48,294 nt of DNA from Pseudoalteromonas sp. S2755 (GCF_005886535.1 NZ_PNDS01000063.1:1-48294); one strand, 5' to 3'; shown: positions 29,247 to 38,531, counted from the first letter of the stretch. Notes: generated from the letters alone by a model not told the origin. A program made the numbers and translations.

Positions 29247-30182
29247 ATGATAAATAACTCAACCACTTATGGTATTTACGAATTTGGTGATAGCAGTCAA
29301 CTGTGTAGCACCACTATTTCTTTGCCAACGCTAACCTTAGGCCAAGTGCTGGTAAAAGTAAGCAGTACCAGTATTAATCCTATTGAAGTGAAAACCAGAC
29401 AAGGTCTTGGTTATGTTGCAGCGCAAAAAAGTGCAGATGCCTTTTTGCCGCTCGGATACGATCTGTATGGTGAGGTGGTTGAGGTTCATGGCTCAGATAG
29501 CCAATTTAAAGTAGGCGATCTTGTCATCGGTATGATTGGATTTGCAAGTAATCCCGGGGCCTATAGTGATTATCTAGTGGCGCTTGAGTCAGAACTCATC
29601 AAGGTTTCTTTGCAAGAAAGTCCAGATATTGCAGGTCTTTGTCTTGCGGGTCTTACAGCAAAACAAGCGTTAGATAAATTCTCTAATCGTGATCGTCCAT
29701 TATATGTATTGGCACCAACTGGTGGCGTGGGGCATTTAGCAATTCAACTAGCACAGCTCCAAGGGCGAAAAGTTATCGCGGTCTCGACCCGCCCTGAGCA
29801 CGAATTGTTGTCGAAGCTCAAGGTAACGGCAATAAGTTATGACGAATTTTATCAGCACCAAGTTGAATGCGATTTACTGGACTTAATTGGTGGCGATATT
29901 GCATTACAGTGTGTCGACTCGATGAAGCCGGATTCGCACCTAGTGACCATTCCCAGCGTCACCAAAGAAATCGTCTGTGAGCGAGCCACGACAAGGGATG
30001 TAAGGGCTGAAGGTATGTTGGTTGCGAGTAATTTAGACGATCTTAAATATTTGTATCAGGCGTACCAAGCTGGCAAAATCAGCATCAACGTAAGTCATTA
30101 CTTTGCGATGGCGGATATTGCGCAGGCTCATCACTGTATGGAAAGTGGTAAGCATGTTGGCAAAGTTATTATTAAGGCCTAA
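29247..30182 (+). CDS. MDR-family NAD(P)-dependent oxidoreductase (quinone oxidoreductase-like)
   Basis: A 311-residue medium-chain dehydrogenase/reductase. The N-terminal GroES-like domain has SINPIEVKTRQG and a GYDLYGEVVEVG-like segment; the Rossmann part has APTGGVGHLAIQLAQLQG. The structural and catalytic zinc ligands of alcohol dehydrogenases are absent, so it fits the zinc-free quinone-reductase/enoyl-reductase branch. The substrate is not predictable. It stands alone between the clpB terminator and gshA. Confidence 0.85.
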   Translation: MINNSTTYGIYEFGDSSQLCSTTISLPTLTLGQVLVKVSSTSINPIEVKTRQGLGYVAAQKSADAFLPLGYDLYGEVVEVHGSDSQFKVGDLVIGMIGFASNPGAYSDYLVALESELIKVSLQESPDIAGLCLAGLTAKQALDKFSNRDRPLYVLAPTGGVGHLAIQLAQLQGRKVIAVSTRPEHELLSKLKVTAISYDEFYQHQVECDLLDLIGGDIALQCVDSMKPDSHLVTIPSVTKEIVCERATTRDVRAEGMLVASNLDDLKYLYQAYQAGKISINVSHYFAMADIAQAHHCMESGKHVGKVIIKA

Positions 30183-30248
30183 GTGTACTAAAAGTAGCCA
30201 TATTTAAATTGATTGCTCGGTTTAAATCACTCATTTGATGAATACACT

Positions 30249-30257
30249 TGGTATAAT
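30249..30257 (+). promoter_or_regulatory. Extended -10 promoter of gshA
   Basis: TGG directly before TATAAT makes an extended -10 element (TGnTATAAT), 53 bases before the TTG start of gshA. No -35 at proper spacing was found, which extended -10 promoters tolerate. Confidence 0.5.
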
Positions 30258-30310
30258 TTGGTTTCGACCCCATAAACTTGAAATTGGCCTGTAGGTTCGA
30301 GGAAGAATTT

Positions 30311-31888
30311 TTGAAACAATTAGACTTAAACACTAAGCTGGACTTTTTGTCTGACGGCGCGCATCGCGGCGTTTTCAAAGGTATCAAAAGAGGTATCGAA
30401 CGTGAGGCATTACGGATCCAAGGGTCGGGAAAAATAGCGAAAACACCGCATCCAGAAAAGACGGGCCATGCACTGACCAATGGTCATATTACCACTGATT
30501 TTTCTGAGTCGCTGCTCGAATTTATTACACCAGTGAGTGAAGATCCACAAGAGACATTAGCGCAACTTTCTGATCTACAGAAGTTTACTTTGGCTAACAT
30601 GGGTGATGAGTTACTGTGGCCTTTGTCGATGCCATGCTTTATTGAGGATGAAGAAGATATTGTCCTAGCGCAGTTTGGCACTTCTAATATCGGCAAAATG
30701 AAAACGCTATATCGTGAAGGGCTAAAAAATCGCTATGGTAGTATGATGCAGGCCATTGCGGGTGTGCACTTCAATATTTCGTTTCCAGAGACCGTATGGC
30801 AAAGCCTGCAAGTGATGTCTGAAGACGATAAACCTCAGCAATCATTTATCTCCCAACAGTATTTAGGCCTTATTCGTAACTTCAAGCGTGAAATGTGGCT
30901 GATAAGCTACCTGTTTGGCGCATCTCCTGCGCTTTGTCCGTCATTTTTGCAAGGCAAAAAGAGCGACTTGCCATTTAGTAAGCTAGAAAATGGCTCTATA
31001 TACCTTGAATATGGCACCGCACTTAGACTGGGTGATTTAGGTTATACCAATAGCGCACAAAGTTCGCTTAAGGTGATGTATAACGATCTGGATGAGTATA
31101 TTGCGGGCTTGCGACAAGCCATTCGTTGCCGCTCCAATTTATATCATGAAATTCCAGACTATCGAGCGGCAGAGCCAAAACAGCTGAATCGCAACATTTT
31201 ACAGATTGAAAACGAGTTCTACTCGCCAATTAGACCAAAACGTAATGCCAAGTCTGGTGAAACGCCGACTCAGGCACTTGAACGTGGTGGTATTGAGTAC
31301 ATCGAAATTCGTGCGCTGGATGTTAACCCATTCGAGCATACTGGTGTGAGTCTTGAGCAAATCCACTTCCTAGATGTGTTCTTAACCTATTGTTTGTTAA
31401 AGCCAAGCCCTGAACTCTCGTTTGATGCGCAAAAGCTCGCTGGTAAGAATTTACATCAGGTGGTTAATCAAGGTCGCTGTACAGCACTTGAACTGAGTAA
31501 AGCGGGTGAGCCTGTGAGTGTGAAACAGTGGGGCACTGAGATTTTTACAGACTTACTTAAAGTTGCAAAAATGTTAGATGGGAGTACAGAAAAATCAGTC
31601 TATGTGGCAACAGTGGAAAAATTAATGTTGGCAATTGAAACGCCTGCACTTACTTTTTCTGGGCAGTTGCTATCTCAGCTGAAGAGTCGTACCTTAGAAC
31701 AAGGCTCAATGGGCATTGAACTAGCGAACAAATATAAGCAGCTTCATCAAGATATCAAATACGGCTATTACGATGAAGATACGCTGAAGTCATTTGCACG
31801 TCAGTCTTTTGAAGATGAGGCAGCGGTTAGAGCGGCTGATTCTGTAGACTTTACTGCTTTCCTTGACGATTATTTTTCAAGGGCATAA
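30311..31888 (+). CDS. gshA: Glutamate-cysteine ligase
   Basis: A 525-residue enzyme for the first step of glutathione synthesis, joining glutamate and cysteine. The family start KGIKRGIEREALRIQ and later segments (GVHFNISFPE, YIEIRALDVNPF) match the E. coli-type GshA (518 residues). The start is TTG at 30311, chosen because GAGGAAG lies five bases upstream; the TTG at 30278 has no ribosome site. There is no gshB beside it. Confidence 0.94.
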   Translation: MKQLDLNTKLDFLSDGAHRGVFKGIKRGIEREALRIQGSGKIAKTPHPEKTGHALTNGHITTDFSESLLEFITPVSEDPQETLAQLSDLQKFTLANMGDELLWPLSMPCFIEDEEDIVLAQFGTSNIGKMKTLYREGLKNRYGSMMQAIAGVHFNISFPETVWQSLQVMSEDDKPQQSFISQQYLGLIRNFKREMWLISYLFGASPALCPSFLQGKKSDLPFSKLENGSIYLEYGTALRLGDLGYTNSAQSSLKVMYNDLDEYIAGLRQAIRCRSNLYHEIPDYRAAEPKQLNRNILQIENEFYSPIRPKRNAKSGETPTQALERGGIEYIEIRALDVNPFEHTGVSLEQIHFLDVFLTYCLLKPSPELSFDAQKLAGKNLHQVVNQGRCTALELSKAGEPVSVKQWGTEIFTDLLKVAKMLDGSTEKSVYVATVEKLMLAIETPALTFSGQLLSQLKSRTLEQGSMGIELANKYKQLHQDIKYGYYDEDTLKSFARQSFEDEAAVRAADSVDFTAFLDDYFSRA

Positions 31889-31906
31889 TGCACAAGGCAT
31901 AAAAAA

Positions 31907-31926
31907 GCGCAGCCATAAGGCTGCGC
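31907..31926. other. Hairpin between gshA and the transglycosylase gene
   Basis: GCGCAGCC and GGCTGCGC form a perfect 8-bp stem with an ATAA loop, 18 bases after gshA. The flanking A-run (31901-31906) would become a T-run only for reverse-strand transcripts, so as a terminator it works better against antisense RNA than for gshA. Confidence 0.65.
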
Positions 31927-32018
31927 AAATAAATTTCAGGGATGAAACAATGCTAAACTGCTGCATTCATAAGTTCAGACCAATGCAAATTGTAAAAGTT
32001 CATTAGGTTTCGAAAAAA

Positions 32019-32627
32019 ATGCAAAAAAAATTAATTTTAATTAGTCTCGTCGCTGTTTTATCCGGATGTGCTACTGCACCACCTAAACAACCTCATGATA
32101 TTTGTAAGATTTTTGAGGAAAAAGAAGATTGGTATTATGACGCTCGTGATGCTCAAGATAAATGGGGCTCACCAAAGCATGTACTGATGAGCATGATGTA
32201 CCAAGAAAGCTCTTTTCGTCACGATGCGGCGCCTCCAATGGAATATTTCCTATGGTTTATTCCTGTTGGCAGAGTAAGCTCTGCTTATGGCTACTCTCAA
32301 GCCAAAACTCCGACCTGGTCTGATTATATTCGTGAAACTGGAAACTCAGGTGCAGATCGCGATGACTTTGAAGACGCCATCGATTTTATGGCTTGGTTCG
32401 TATACAAAACTCACAAGGTAAACGGCGTGTCGAAATGGGACGCCTACGCACAATACCTCAATTATCATGAAGGTTGGGGCGGTTATCGTCGTGGTACATA
32501 TAAGAATAAGAAATGGTTAATGCAAGTCGCAAATAAGGTAAAGCATCGTGCTGCGCGCTATGCCGTTCAACTTAAACGCTGTGAAGATGATTTAGATAAG
32601 AACTGGTTCGAGAGAATTTTTTCTTGA
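32019..32627 (+). CDS. Transglycosylase SLT-like lipoprotein
   Basis: A 202-residue predicted outer-membrane lipoprotein: signal peptide with lipobox LSGC (C17). It resembles the lysozyme-like SLT fold, with likely catalytic E63 in MMYQESSFRHD, a GYSQAK segment and YLNYHEGWGGY. Such enzymes cleave peptidoglycan between MurNAc and GlcNAc. It is small, with no peptidoglycan-binding module. The ribosome site is weak. It is monocistronic, with hairpins on both sides. Enzyme activity is inferred from family features. Confidence 0.8.
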   Translation: MQKKLILISLVAVLSGCATAPPKQPHDICKIFEEKEDWYYDARDAQDKWGSPKHVLMSMMYQESSFRHDAAPPMEYFLWFIPVGRVSSAYGYSQAKTPTWSDYIRETGNSGADRDDFEDAIDFMAWFVYKTHKVNGVSKWDAYAQYLNYHEGWGGYRRGTYKNKKWLMQVANKVKHRAARYAVQLKRCEDDLDKNWFERIFS

Positions 32628-32630
32628 GTA

Positions 32631-32660
32631 AATTGCGGTGTTATTTTCAACACCGCAATT
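32631..32660 (+). terminator. Strong hairpin right after the transglycosylase gene
   Basis: AATTGCGGTGTT and AACACCGCAATT are perfectly complementary around a 6-base loop (12-bp stem), starting four bases after the stop. A T-poor tail follows, so termination strength is uncertain. Confidence 0.65.
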
Positions 32661-32696
32661 GAGTTTAGGGTTTAGCTTTTACTCGCTTAAGAGTTA

Positions 32697-32904
32697 TACC
32701 AATTAGTCTTAATACTTGCTCAATTTGAAGGATCAAATCTGACGCTAACTGCGTTAAAAATTTCTCATTTAGAGCAACTAAATAGTAAAATTTTTGCCTT
32801 GCCTATATGGATGTAGGTACCTTGGCGATAGCAGGACGCGGTAGCGGTGTTATCGACAAGATTTTCTTGCCTCAAAATAGACCACTTAATCAAGCTAATT
32901 GGTA
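32697..32904 (+). repeat. 208-bp element with terminal inverted repeats (MITE-like), copy 1
   Basis: The ends are perfect 10-bp inverted repeats: TACCAATTAG at 32697-32706 and CTAATTGGTA at 32895-32904. Inside, a nested hairpin at 32756-32795 pairs AAAAATTT/AAATTTTT and ATTTAG/CTAAAT. It has no reading frame of note. The first 58 bases recur at 48237-48294 with one mismatch, so it is a dispersed element. The right terminal repeat overlaps the end of the CBS-protein gene and supplies its stop codon. No clear target-site duplication was seen. Confidence 0.82.
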
Positions 32905-34157
32905 GTAGAAGAAATTTTCACCATCTTGATCATGTTTTCTTTAATCTCAATGACTTCCATCTTATAACCAGAAATCGTTAAGCCAAGAGGCGCATCTGGA
33001 ATATCTTCAAGGTGCTCTACAATCAGACCGCTGAGAGTTTTAGGACCTTCGGTAGGTAAGTCCCAACTCATTTCTTTATTTAAGTCACGCACGTTTACAC
33101 TGCCGTCAACCATAACTGAGCCATCACGCTGCATGTTTACGTCTTCACTCGGCGCACGCGTCTGCGTGGTGGTAAAGTCACCAACGACTTCTTCAAGAAT
33201 ATCTTCAAGCGTAACCAGACCTTGAATGTCACCATACTCGTCAACAACAAGACCAATACGTTCTTTGGCTTCTTGGAATTTGATCAGCTGTGTATTGAGT
33301 GAGGTATTCTCCGGCACATAGTAAATCTCTCTTACCGCACGTAGTAGTGACGGCTTATCAAACTGCTCTTTTGTTAGCAGACGTAGCGCATCACGAGCAT
33401 GGATAAAACCAACCGCGTCATCAATTTGGTCACGGTAAAGTAGCACTCGGGTGTGCTGCGCGTTCGTGAGCTGGCGAGCAATATCTTTCCACTCGTCATT
33501 GATGTCTATCGCATTGATTTCACTGCGCGGGATCATAATGTCTTCTACAGTCACGTGATCTAAGTCTAATATAGAGGTAAGCATGTTTTGGTGGTTTGAG
33601 GGCAACATAGCGCTTGACTCATTTACCACGGTTTTTAATTCTTCTTTACTTAGGCTGTGCTCTTCAATCTCTTGTGGTGTGATCCCGACCAAACGTAACA
33701 TACCATTGGTGATCCAGTTGGTCGCCACAACTAAAGGAAACAAGACCTTCAACAATACTTTTAGGATAACAGAGCTTGGGAACGCGACTTTCTCAGGGTA
33801 TAAAGCTGCGAGAGTCTTAGGTGTAACTTCAGCGAAGATAAGGACCACGAGTGTGAGACCAAAAGTAGCAACTGCGATACCCATATCACCATATAGGCGT
33901 AATCCAATGATAGTAGCCACCTGCGCAGCGGCAATATTGACGAGGTTATTTCCGATCAGGATCAGACCAATCAGTCTGTCAGGACGGTTAAGGAGGTTAC
34001 TTACACGCTTCGCACCACGGTGATTCTCTTTTTCAAGATGGCGTAGACGAATACGGTTGATTGACATGATACCGGTTTCTGAACTAGAAAAATAAGCCGA
34101 CATCAAAATGAGCACGCCGAGTATGATAAACAAGGCGCTGGTCGATATGTCTTCCAA
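32895..34157 (-). CDS. CNNM/CorC-family membrane protein with CBS pair (CorB/YfjD-like)
   Basis: A 420-residue protein: N-terminal DUF21 membrane domain with four hydrophobic segments (about 1-175), paired CBS domains (about 200-325; MIPRSEINAIDI, VVDEYGDIQGLVTLEDILEEVVGD) and a C-terminal CorC_HlyC domain. CNNM/CorB relatives have been linked to Mg2+ transport or efflux control. The position next to ypjD and ffh matches E. coli yfjD. The last codons, ACC AAT TAG, lie within the terminal repeat of the 208-bp element, so the C-terminal end (TTN) may be altered from the ancestral one. Confidence 0.9.
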   Translation of the reverse strand: MEDISTSALFIILGVLILMSAYFSSSETGIMSINRIRLRHLEKENHRGAKRVSNLLNRPDRLIGLILIGNNLVNIAAAQVATIIGLRLYGDMGIAVATFGLTLVVLIFAEVTPKTLAALYPEKVAFPSSVILKVLLKVLFPLVVATNWITNGMLRLVGITPQEIEEHSLSKEELKTVVNESSAMLPSNHQNMLTSILDLDHVTVEDIMIPRSEINAIDINDEWKDIARQLTNAQHTRVLLYRDQIDDAVGFIHARDALRLLTKEQFDKPSLLRAVREIYYVPENTSLNTQLIKFQEAKERIGLVVDEYGDIQGLVTLEDILEEVVGDFTTTQTRAPSEDVNMQRDGSVMVDGSVNVRDLNKEMSWDLPTEGPKTLSGLIVEHLEDIPDAPLGLTISGYKMEVIEIKENMIKMVKISSTTN

Positions 34158-34225
34158 CAGTGGATCCCTTTTTTACTTACGAAAGAGTATTAAGCGTTAG
34201 TGAGTTACGATAGTCAAGTTAAAGT

Positions 34226-35032
34226 TTAAAACCTGCCTAAAATCACTTCTTGTATAAAGCGACTACCAAAGTAACCTAAAGTCACGATGCCAGAAGCCGC
34301 TATGATTGAAATCACCACAGACTTACCGCGCCAGCCGAACTGCTTATGCCCAAAGGCGACGACGACATAAATAAGCCATGCAACGATAGATAAAATGGTT
34401 TTGTGAATAGTCTCTTTGGCGAACATACCGTCTAAAAAGTAAAAACCGGATGCTAATGCCAGTGTTAATAAACCTGTGCCTACAAATAACAGCTGATAAA
34501 GCTGCCTTTCCACTTGCATAAGTGGCGGTAGATGGCTGGTCATGATCGCCAAATCGCGCTGTTTTAAGCGTTTATCAATAAACATAAATTGAATGGCGTA
34601 GAGCGTGGCGATGATAAGCACACAGTAAGCCAATAAAGAAAGTGAAATATGTAAAACGAGGCCAACATCTATGTTTATCGTATGCATAATAATGTGGTGT
34701 GGAATAAATAGGCTTGCTAATAACAAAATAGCCGCGAAGCCATACACCACGGGCAGCAATAATGTTGCAGGGAAGCGTAAAGATACGGTCGTTACAGAAA
34801 CAACGATAACCCAACAGGTTAACAAGGCAACGTTGACGGTACTGAGATCTTGTCCTTGGTGCGTAAACACTGAATTTACCAACACTAGCATATGAGTCAA
34901 AATGGCGACAGTGCTTAATATTAAGGTTTTCTTTTGATCTGGACCTTGTTTGTCAAATAAGCGCGATAAAACATGGCTGGTGGCCATGATGTAAAAGAGA
35001 CAGGCGATTAATGACAAGCTAATAATCAACAT
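34226..35032 (-). CDS. ypjD: CcsA-like inner membrane protein YpjD
   Basis: A 268-residue polytopic protein with about eight hydrophobic helices, related to the CcsA cytochrome c assembly family. Two His in the central membrane region (LVLHISLSLLAYC and the later FGHKQFGW) are of the kind that may bind haem or metal. In E. coli the neighbour pair ypjD-yfjD has been proposed to act in magnesium homeostasis. It is divergent from ffh and precedes the CBS protein by 68 bases, so the two are probably one unit. Confidence 0.86.
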   Translation of the reverse strand: MLIISLSLIACLFYIMATSHVLSRLFDKQGPDQKKTLILSTVAILTHMLVLVNSVFTHQGQDLSTVNVALLTCWVIVVSVTTVSLRFPATLLLPVVYGFAAILLLASLFIPHHIIMHTINIDVGLVLHISLSLLAYCVLIIATLYAIQFMFIDKRLKQRDLAIMTSHLPPLMQVERQLYQLLFVGTGLLTLALASGFYFLDGMFAKETIHKTILSIVAWLIYVVVAFGHKQFGWRGKSVVISIIAASGIVTLGYFGSRFIQEVILGRF

Positions 35033-35201
35033 AAAAATAAGTGCCTAATTTTTGCTTTCCTTTTTTAGCTATTGTATTTAAAGCCTCTGCGCTTGCATAG
35101 GGTTTTATTTCAATCCGTTAACTTATTCTTATTTTCGTTCAACGAAAGCGTAAAAAGCAGAACAATCGGCTTGAATACTGTATTAGTAGCTCGCATATCA
35201 G

Positions 35202-35207
35202 TATAAT
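35202..35207 (+). promoter_or_regulatory. -10 element of ffh
   Basis: TATAAT lies 33 bases before the ffh ATG, with no strong -35 at 16-18 bases. It sits in the 207-base divergent region shared with ypjD. Confidence 0.4.
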
Positions 35208-35239
35208 GCCCGACAATTTCGAGATTTTGGAACCGATAC

Positions 35240-36616
35240 ATGTTTGAAAACCTCCAAGAGCGTTTAGGAAAAACGCTTAAAAACATCAGTGGCCGTGGCC
35301 GACTAACTGAAGACAATATTAAAGAAACACTCCGTGAAGTACGCATGGCATTGCTTGAGGCTGACGTTGCCTTGCCGGTTGTGCGAGACTTTGTAAAACA
35401 AGTAAAAGAACGCGCGGTTGGTGTAGAAGTCACAAAGAGTCTGAGTCCAGGCCAGGTTTTCATCAAGATTGTTCGTGAAGAACTTGAAAAGTCGATGGGT
35501 GAGGCCAACGAAGAGCTGAACCTAAACGCGCAGCCGCCAGCTGTCGTGATGATGGCAGGTCTTCAAGGTGCGGGTAAAACCACCAGTGTTGGTAAGCTGG
35601 CTAAATTCCTTAAAGAGCGCAAAAAGAAATCTGTGTTGGTGGTGAGTGCTGACGTTTATCGGCCAGCGGCTATCAAACAGCTTGAAACGTTAGCTGCAGA
35701 AGTTGACGTAGAATTCTTTCCCAGTGATATTTCACAAAAGCCGGTAGATATCGCAACGGGTGCTATTTCTCACGCGAAGAAAAAGTTCATTGATGTGGTA
35801 CTTGTGGATACCGCGGGTCGTTTGCACGTAGATGCAGACATGATGGACGAAATCAAAGATTTACACGCGGCGATTAACCCAATCGAAACCTTATTTGTCG
35901 TTGACTCAATGACAGGTCAGGATGCTGCAAATACAGCAAAAGCGTTCGATGAAGCGCTGCCACTCAGCGGTGTTATCTTAACTAAAACGGATGGTGATGC
36001 GCGCGGTGGTGCAGCGTTGTCTATTCGTCATATTACCGGTAAACCCATTAAGTTTATCGGTGTGGGTGAAAGAACCGATGCTCTAGAGCCATTCCACCCT
36101 GACCGTGTTGCATCTCGAATTCTAGGTATGGGCGATGTACTGTCGCTTATTGAAGAAGTCGAAATGAAAGTCGATAAAGACAAAGCCCAAAAAGTGGCTG
36201 AGAAAGTCTTTAAAGGCGATGGTTTTACACTGGAAGATTTTGCTGAGCAGCTGCGCCAGATGAAAAACATGGGCGGTATGATGTCGATGATGGAAAAGCT
36301 GCCTGGTATGTCGAACTTGCCGGATGCAGTAAAAGGTCAAGTAAACGATAAGACCTTTAACCAAATGGAAGCCATCATAAGCTCAATGACGCCTAAAGAG
36401 CGTGCACGTCCTGAAATCATCAAAGGCTCGCGTAAAAAGCGTATCGCTGCGGGTTCTGGTACGCAAGTGCAAGACATTAATAAGTTGCTGAAGCAATTTA
36501 CCCAAATGCAGAAGATGATGAAAAAGATGAAAGGCAAAGGCGGCATGATGAAAATGATGAAGAACATGAAAGGCATGATGCCGCCGGGCATGTTTGGTGG
36601 TGGGCCTAAGTTCTAA
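35240..36616 (+). CDS. ffh: Signal recognition particle protein Ffh
   Basis: A 458-residue GTPase that binds 4.5S RNA and signal sequences and delivers ribosomes to FtsY. The N domain (1-90) precedes the G domain (GLQGAGKTT at 107-115, DTAGRLHVD, TKTDGDARGG), and the Met-rich M domain follows from about 300, with a tail full of MMKKMK-type repeats. Full length. In many gammaproteobacteria rpsP is close by; here a tannase-family gene on the other strand sits between. Confidence 0.97.
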   Translation: MFENLQERLGKTLKNISGRGRLTEDNIKETLREVRMALLEADVALPVVRDFVKQVKERAVGVEVTKSLSPGQVFIKIVREELEKSMGEANEELNLNAQPPAVVMMAGLQGAGKTTSVGKLAKFLKERKKKSVLVVSADVYRPAAIKQLETLAAEVDVEFFPSDISQKPVDIATGAISHAKKKFIDVVLVDTAGRLHVDADMMDEIKDLHAAINPIETLFVVDSMTGQDAANTAKAFDEALPLSGVILTKTDGDARGGAALSIRHITGKPIKFIGVGERTDALEPFHPDRVASRILGMGDVLSLIEEVEMKVDKDKAQKVAEKVFKGDGFTLEDFAEQLRQMKNMGGMMSMMEKLPGMSNLPDAVKGQVNDKTFNQMEAIISSMTPKERARPEIIKGSRKKRIAAGSGTQVQDINKLLKQFTQMQKMMKKMKGKGGMMKMMKNMKGMMPPGMFGGGPKF

Positions 36617-36642
36617 CACCGTTTTATAGTTTTTATAATATG

Positions 36643-36669
36643 AAGGCAAGCCATGGGGCTTGCCTTTTT
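36643..36669 (+). terminator. Terminator of ffh
   Basis: AAGGCAAGCC (36643-36652) and GGCTTGCCTT (36657-36666) form a perfect 10-bp stem with an ATGG loop and a T-run. It ends 7 bases before the tannase-family stop and, with its A-rich left flank, may act weakly in reverse too. Confidence 0.92.
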
Positions 36670-36675
36670 GTTTAC

Positions 36676-38334
36676 TTAGTTATTTTTAAAATTGGGTACT
36701 ATTGGCCTAAAGTTTTCTGCCTTCTTGGGATCGCCTGTACCAATGTACTGGGCTTCTTGTGGATAAGGATAAACAGGGCGAGTGAAAAGAATATTGCCCT
36801 GTGGATCTTCTTTTTGTGTCATAAGCGTATCCGGGGCGTTACCGGTATCAAGCCAATGCACTAGCGCTGTGATAGCATCAAAGGTTTCAGCGCCAGGTCC
36901 CTCGATACCACAATGCACCAATCCTGGTGGCAAGAATAGCCGAGCAAAGTCGTAGGTGTTATCTTTACCCATATAATTGATAACTGACTCATACCAATCA
37001 ATAGTTGCATATGCGGGTATTGCAGCGTCTGACCATCCATGTAATACAATCATTTTGCCACCGCTATTTTTAAATCCAGTGAGATCAGGGTGATCGGCGT
37101 CCATAAAGCTTGAGATAGGTGAAAGCTCGCCAACCTCATTGTTATAAGAAAAGTCTCTCCAGTTGCCTTGATTGTATCTTTCTCGAGGAAAAGCCAAGTA
37201 CTTTAAATACTCGGTTGCAGCATAATAGTGATAAGGCTTGATAAACGGTGCTTCAGGAAACAGCCAGCCTGTCCATTCAGGTTCGGAGCCATAGGGGAGG
37301 CCGCCATAAATCACGTTACCTTGTTGGTCGTAGGACGGTGCATATATTTCCTTAATTGCGTTGACTTGGCGAGGTGTCAGGCATTTACCCGTGGTGTTGT
37401 CGCTGCATAGGAGCGTTTGCGGGTCAAAATCGCAGCGTCTAGGGTCGCTTATTAACCCATCAACTAAGCCATCTTTATAGTCACAAGCTTGCATGACGGC
37501 CTGTGAAATAAAGTCAGTATAGCTTGCATCGAGCAGTGCGTTATCGTTTTCATCCAAAATAGCTTTTGCATTATCCATGCAGTTGATTAGGTTAACTTTG
37601 GTGTAATTAATCGTCGGCCCTCTGGCAATCACGCCATCAAAATCATTAGGGTAACGCTTTGCGGCCATTATCCCAGCATGACCCCCCTTCGAACAACCCG
37701 ATATAAAAGAGTACGTAAGTTGTTTACTATAAAAGCGCTCAATAACCGCTTTTGCTGCAACAGCAACCACATGGTTCGCTCGGTAGGCAAAGTCTTCTCT
37801 TAATGGCACATTGTTTTTAGCCCATAAACCATCGAATCCAGCAGCGGTATGGCCGCCATCATGAGACATAGTCGCGTAATTACGCATAACGCCAGCCATT
37901 GTTGGGTAGTTAGATACTTCGCCACAAAAGCCCATACAGGCATTGAGCAAGAAACGTTGGTTCCAAATTTGCTCCATTGGCAACCTAAGCTGAAAACGTA
38001 TCGTCGGTGCAGCATAGCCTTCAACCAAACAGTGCTCAGGTAAAGAGTTTGTTCCTTTTGGTACAGGCGCACCTAATAGGCGACTATACTTATATGTCCA
38101 GAGTTCGGTGTCGGCATCTAGGGTTTGGCTTGGTACATATTTGGCATTGGTGATACTCATTGCAGCATTGCCTTGTTCTAGCTGCGAAAAGTCACCAAAA
38201 CGTAACAGTTTACAAGCTGTTATTTCCTCATTGCTTGCTGCCAGTGTTGAAGTTGCAACGAGCGTAAAAGAAATGAGTGGTATACTTAGGAATAGGTGTT
38301 TAATTGAACGTCTTTCTTTCCACATTTGGTTCAT
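36676..38334 (-). CDS. Secreted tannase / feruloyl esterase family protein
   Basis: A 552-residue exported esterase. The signal peptide spans about residues 10-34 (LFLSIPLISFTLVATSTLAA). The family serine motif GCSKGGHAG gives C214-S215, and LVHCGIEGPG supplies the His-Cys partner of the CS-D-HC motif, where a disulfide links the Cys beside the catalytic Ser and His; HGWSDAAIP may hold the Asp. Members split gallate or ferulate esters and related phenolic esters; the exact substrate is not predictable. The ATG at 38334 is used because AAGGAA lies upstream; the longer frame from 38403 adds a non-signal extension. It interrupts the usual ffh-rpsP order. Confidence 0.86.
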   Translation of the reverse strand: MNQMWKERRSIKHLFLSIPLISFTLVATSTLAASNEEITACKLLRFGDFSQLEQGNAAMSITNAKYVPSQTLDADTELWTYKYSRLLGAPVPKGTNSLPEHCLVEGYAAPTIRFQLRLPMEQIWNQRFLLNACMGFCGEVSNYPTMAGVMRNYATMSHDGGHTAAGFDGLWAKNNVPLREDFAYRANHVVAVAAKAVIERFYSKQLTYSFISGCSKGGHAGIMAAKRYPNDFDGVIARGPTINYTKVNLINCMDNAKAILDENDNALLDASYTDFISQAVMQACDYKDGLVDGLISDPRRCDFDPQTLLCSDNTTGKCLTPRQVNAIKEIYAPSYDQQGNVIYGGLPYGSEPEWTGWLFPEAPFIKPYHYYAATEYLKYLAFPRERYNQGNWRDFSYNNEVGELSPISSFMDADHPDLTGFKNSGGKMIVLHGWSDAAIPAYATIDWYESVINYMGKDNTYDFARLFLPPGLVHCGIEGPGAETFDAITALVHWLDTGNAPDTLMTQKEDPQGNILFTRPVYPYPQEAQYIGTGDPKKAENFRPIVPNFKNN

Positions 38335-38450
38335 ATGTGTGCTTTCCTTATGAATAATGAAACAATAGGGGTTTTCGACTTTCCAGTTGTGCTGAAAAGT
38401 CAATTTTTCGTACCGCTATTGAGACGAATGTGGCGTATGAAACTTCAGCG

Positions 38451-38483
38451 TTGATGCTTTAGCAAGGCCTAATAAAGCATCAA
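38451..38483. other. Perfect 11-bp inverted repeat upstream of the rpsP promoter
   Basis: TTGATGCTTTA and TAAAGCATCAA pair perfectly across 11 bases. It lies between the divergent tannase-family and rpsP genes, 13 bases before the rpsP -35. There is no T-run on either side. It could be an operator or a remnant terminator of the ancestral ffh-rpsP spacer. Confidence 0.6.
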
Positions 38484-38496
38484 CTATGGAATTAAC

Positions 38497-38524
38497 TTGC
38501 ATTGCGCGTGAAAATGCGTAAAAT
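38497..38524 (+). promoter_or_regulatory. Sigma-70 promoter of rpsP-rimM-trmD-rplS
   Basis: TTGCAT (38497-38502) and TAAAAT (38519-38524), 16-base spacer. A GC-rich segment GCCCGAGC follows the -10, as in many ribosomal-protein promoters under stringent control. Confidence 0.72.
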
Positions 38525-38531
38525 GCCCGAG

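Noticed and set aside
30278..30310. Earlier TTG start for gshA
   Set aside because: No ribosome binding site precedes it, whereas GAGGAAG lies five bases before the TTG at 30311, and the extra residues match no known GshA N-terminus.
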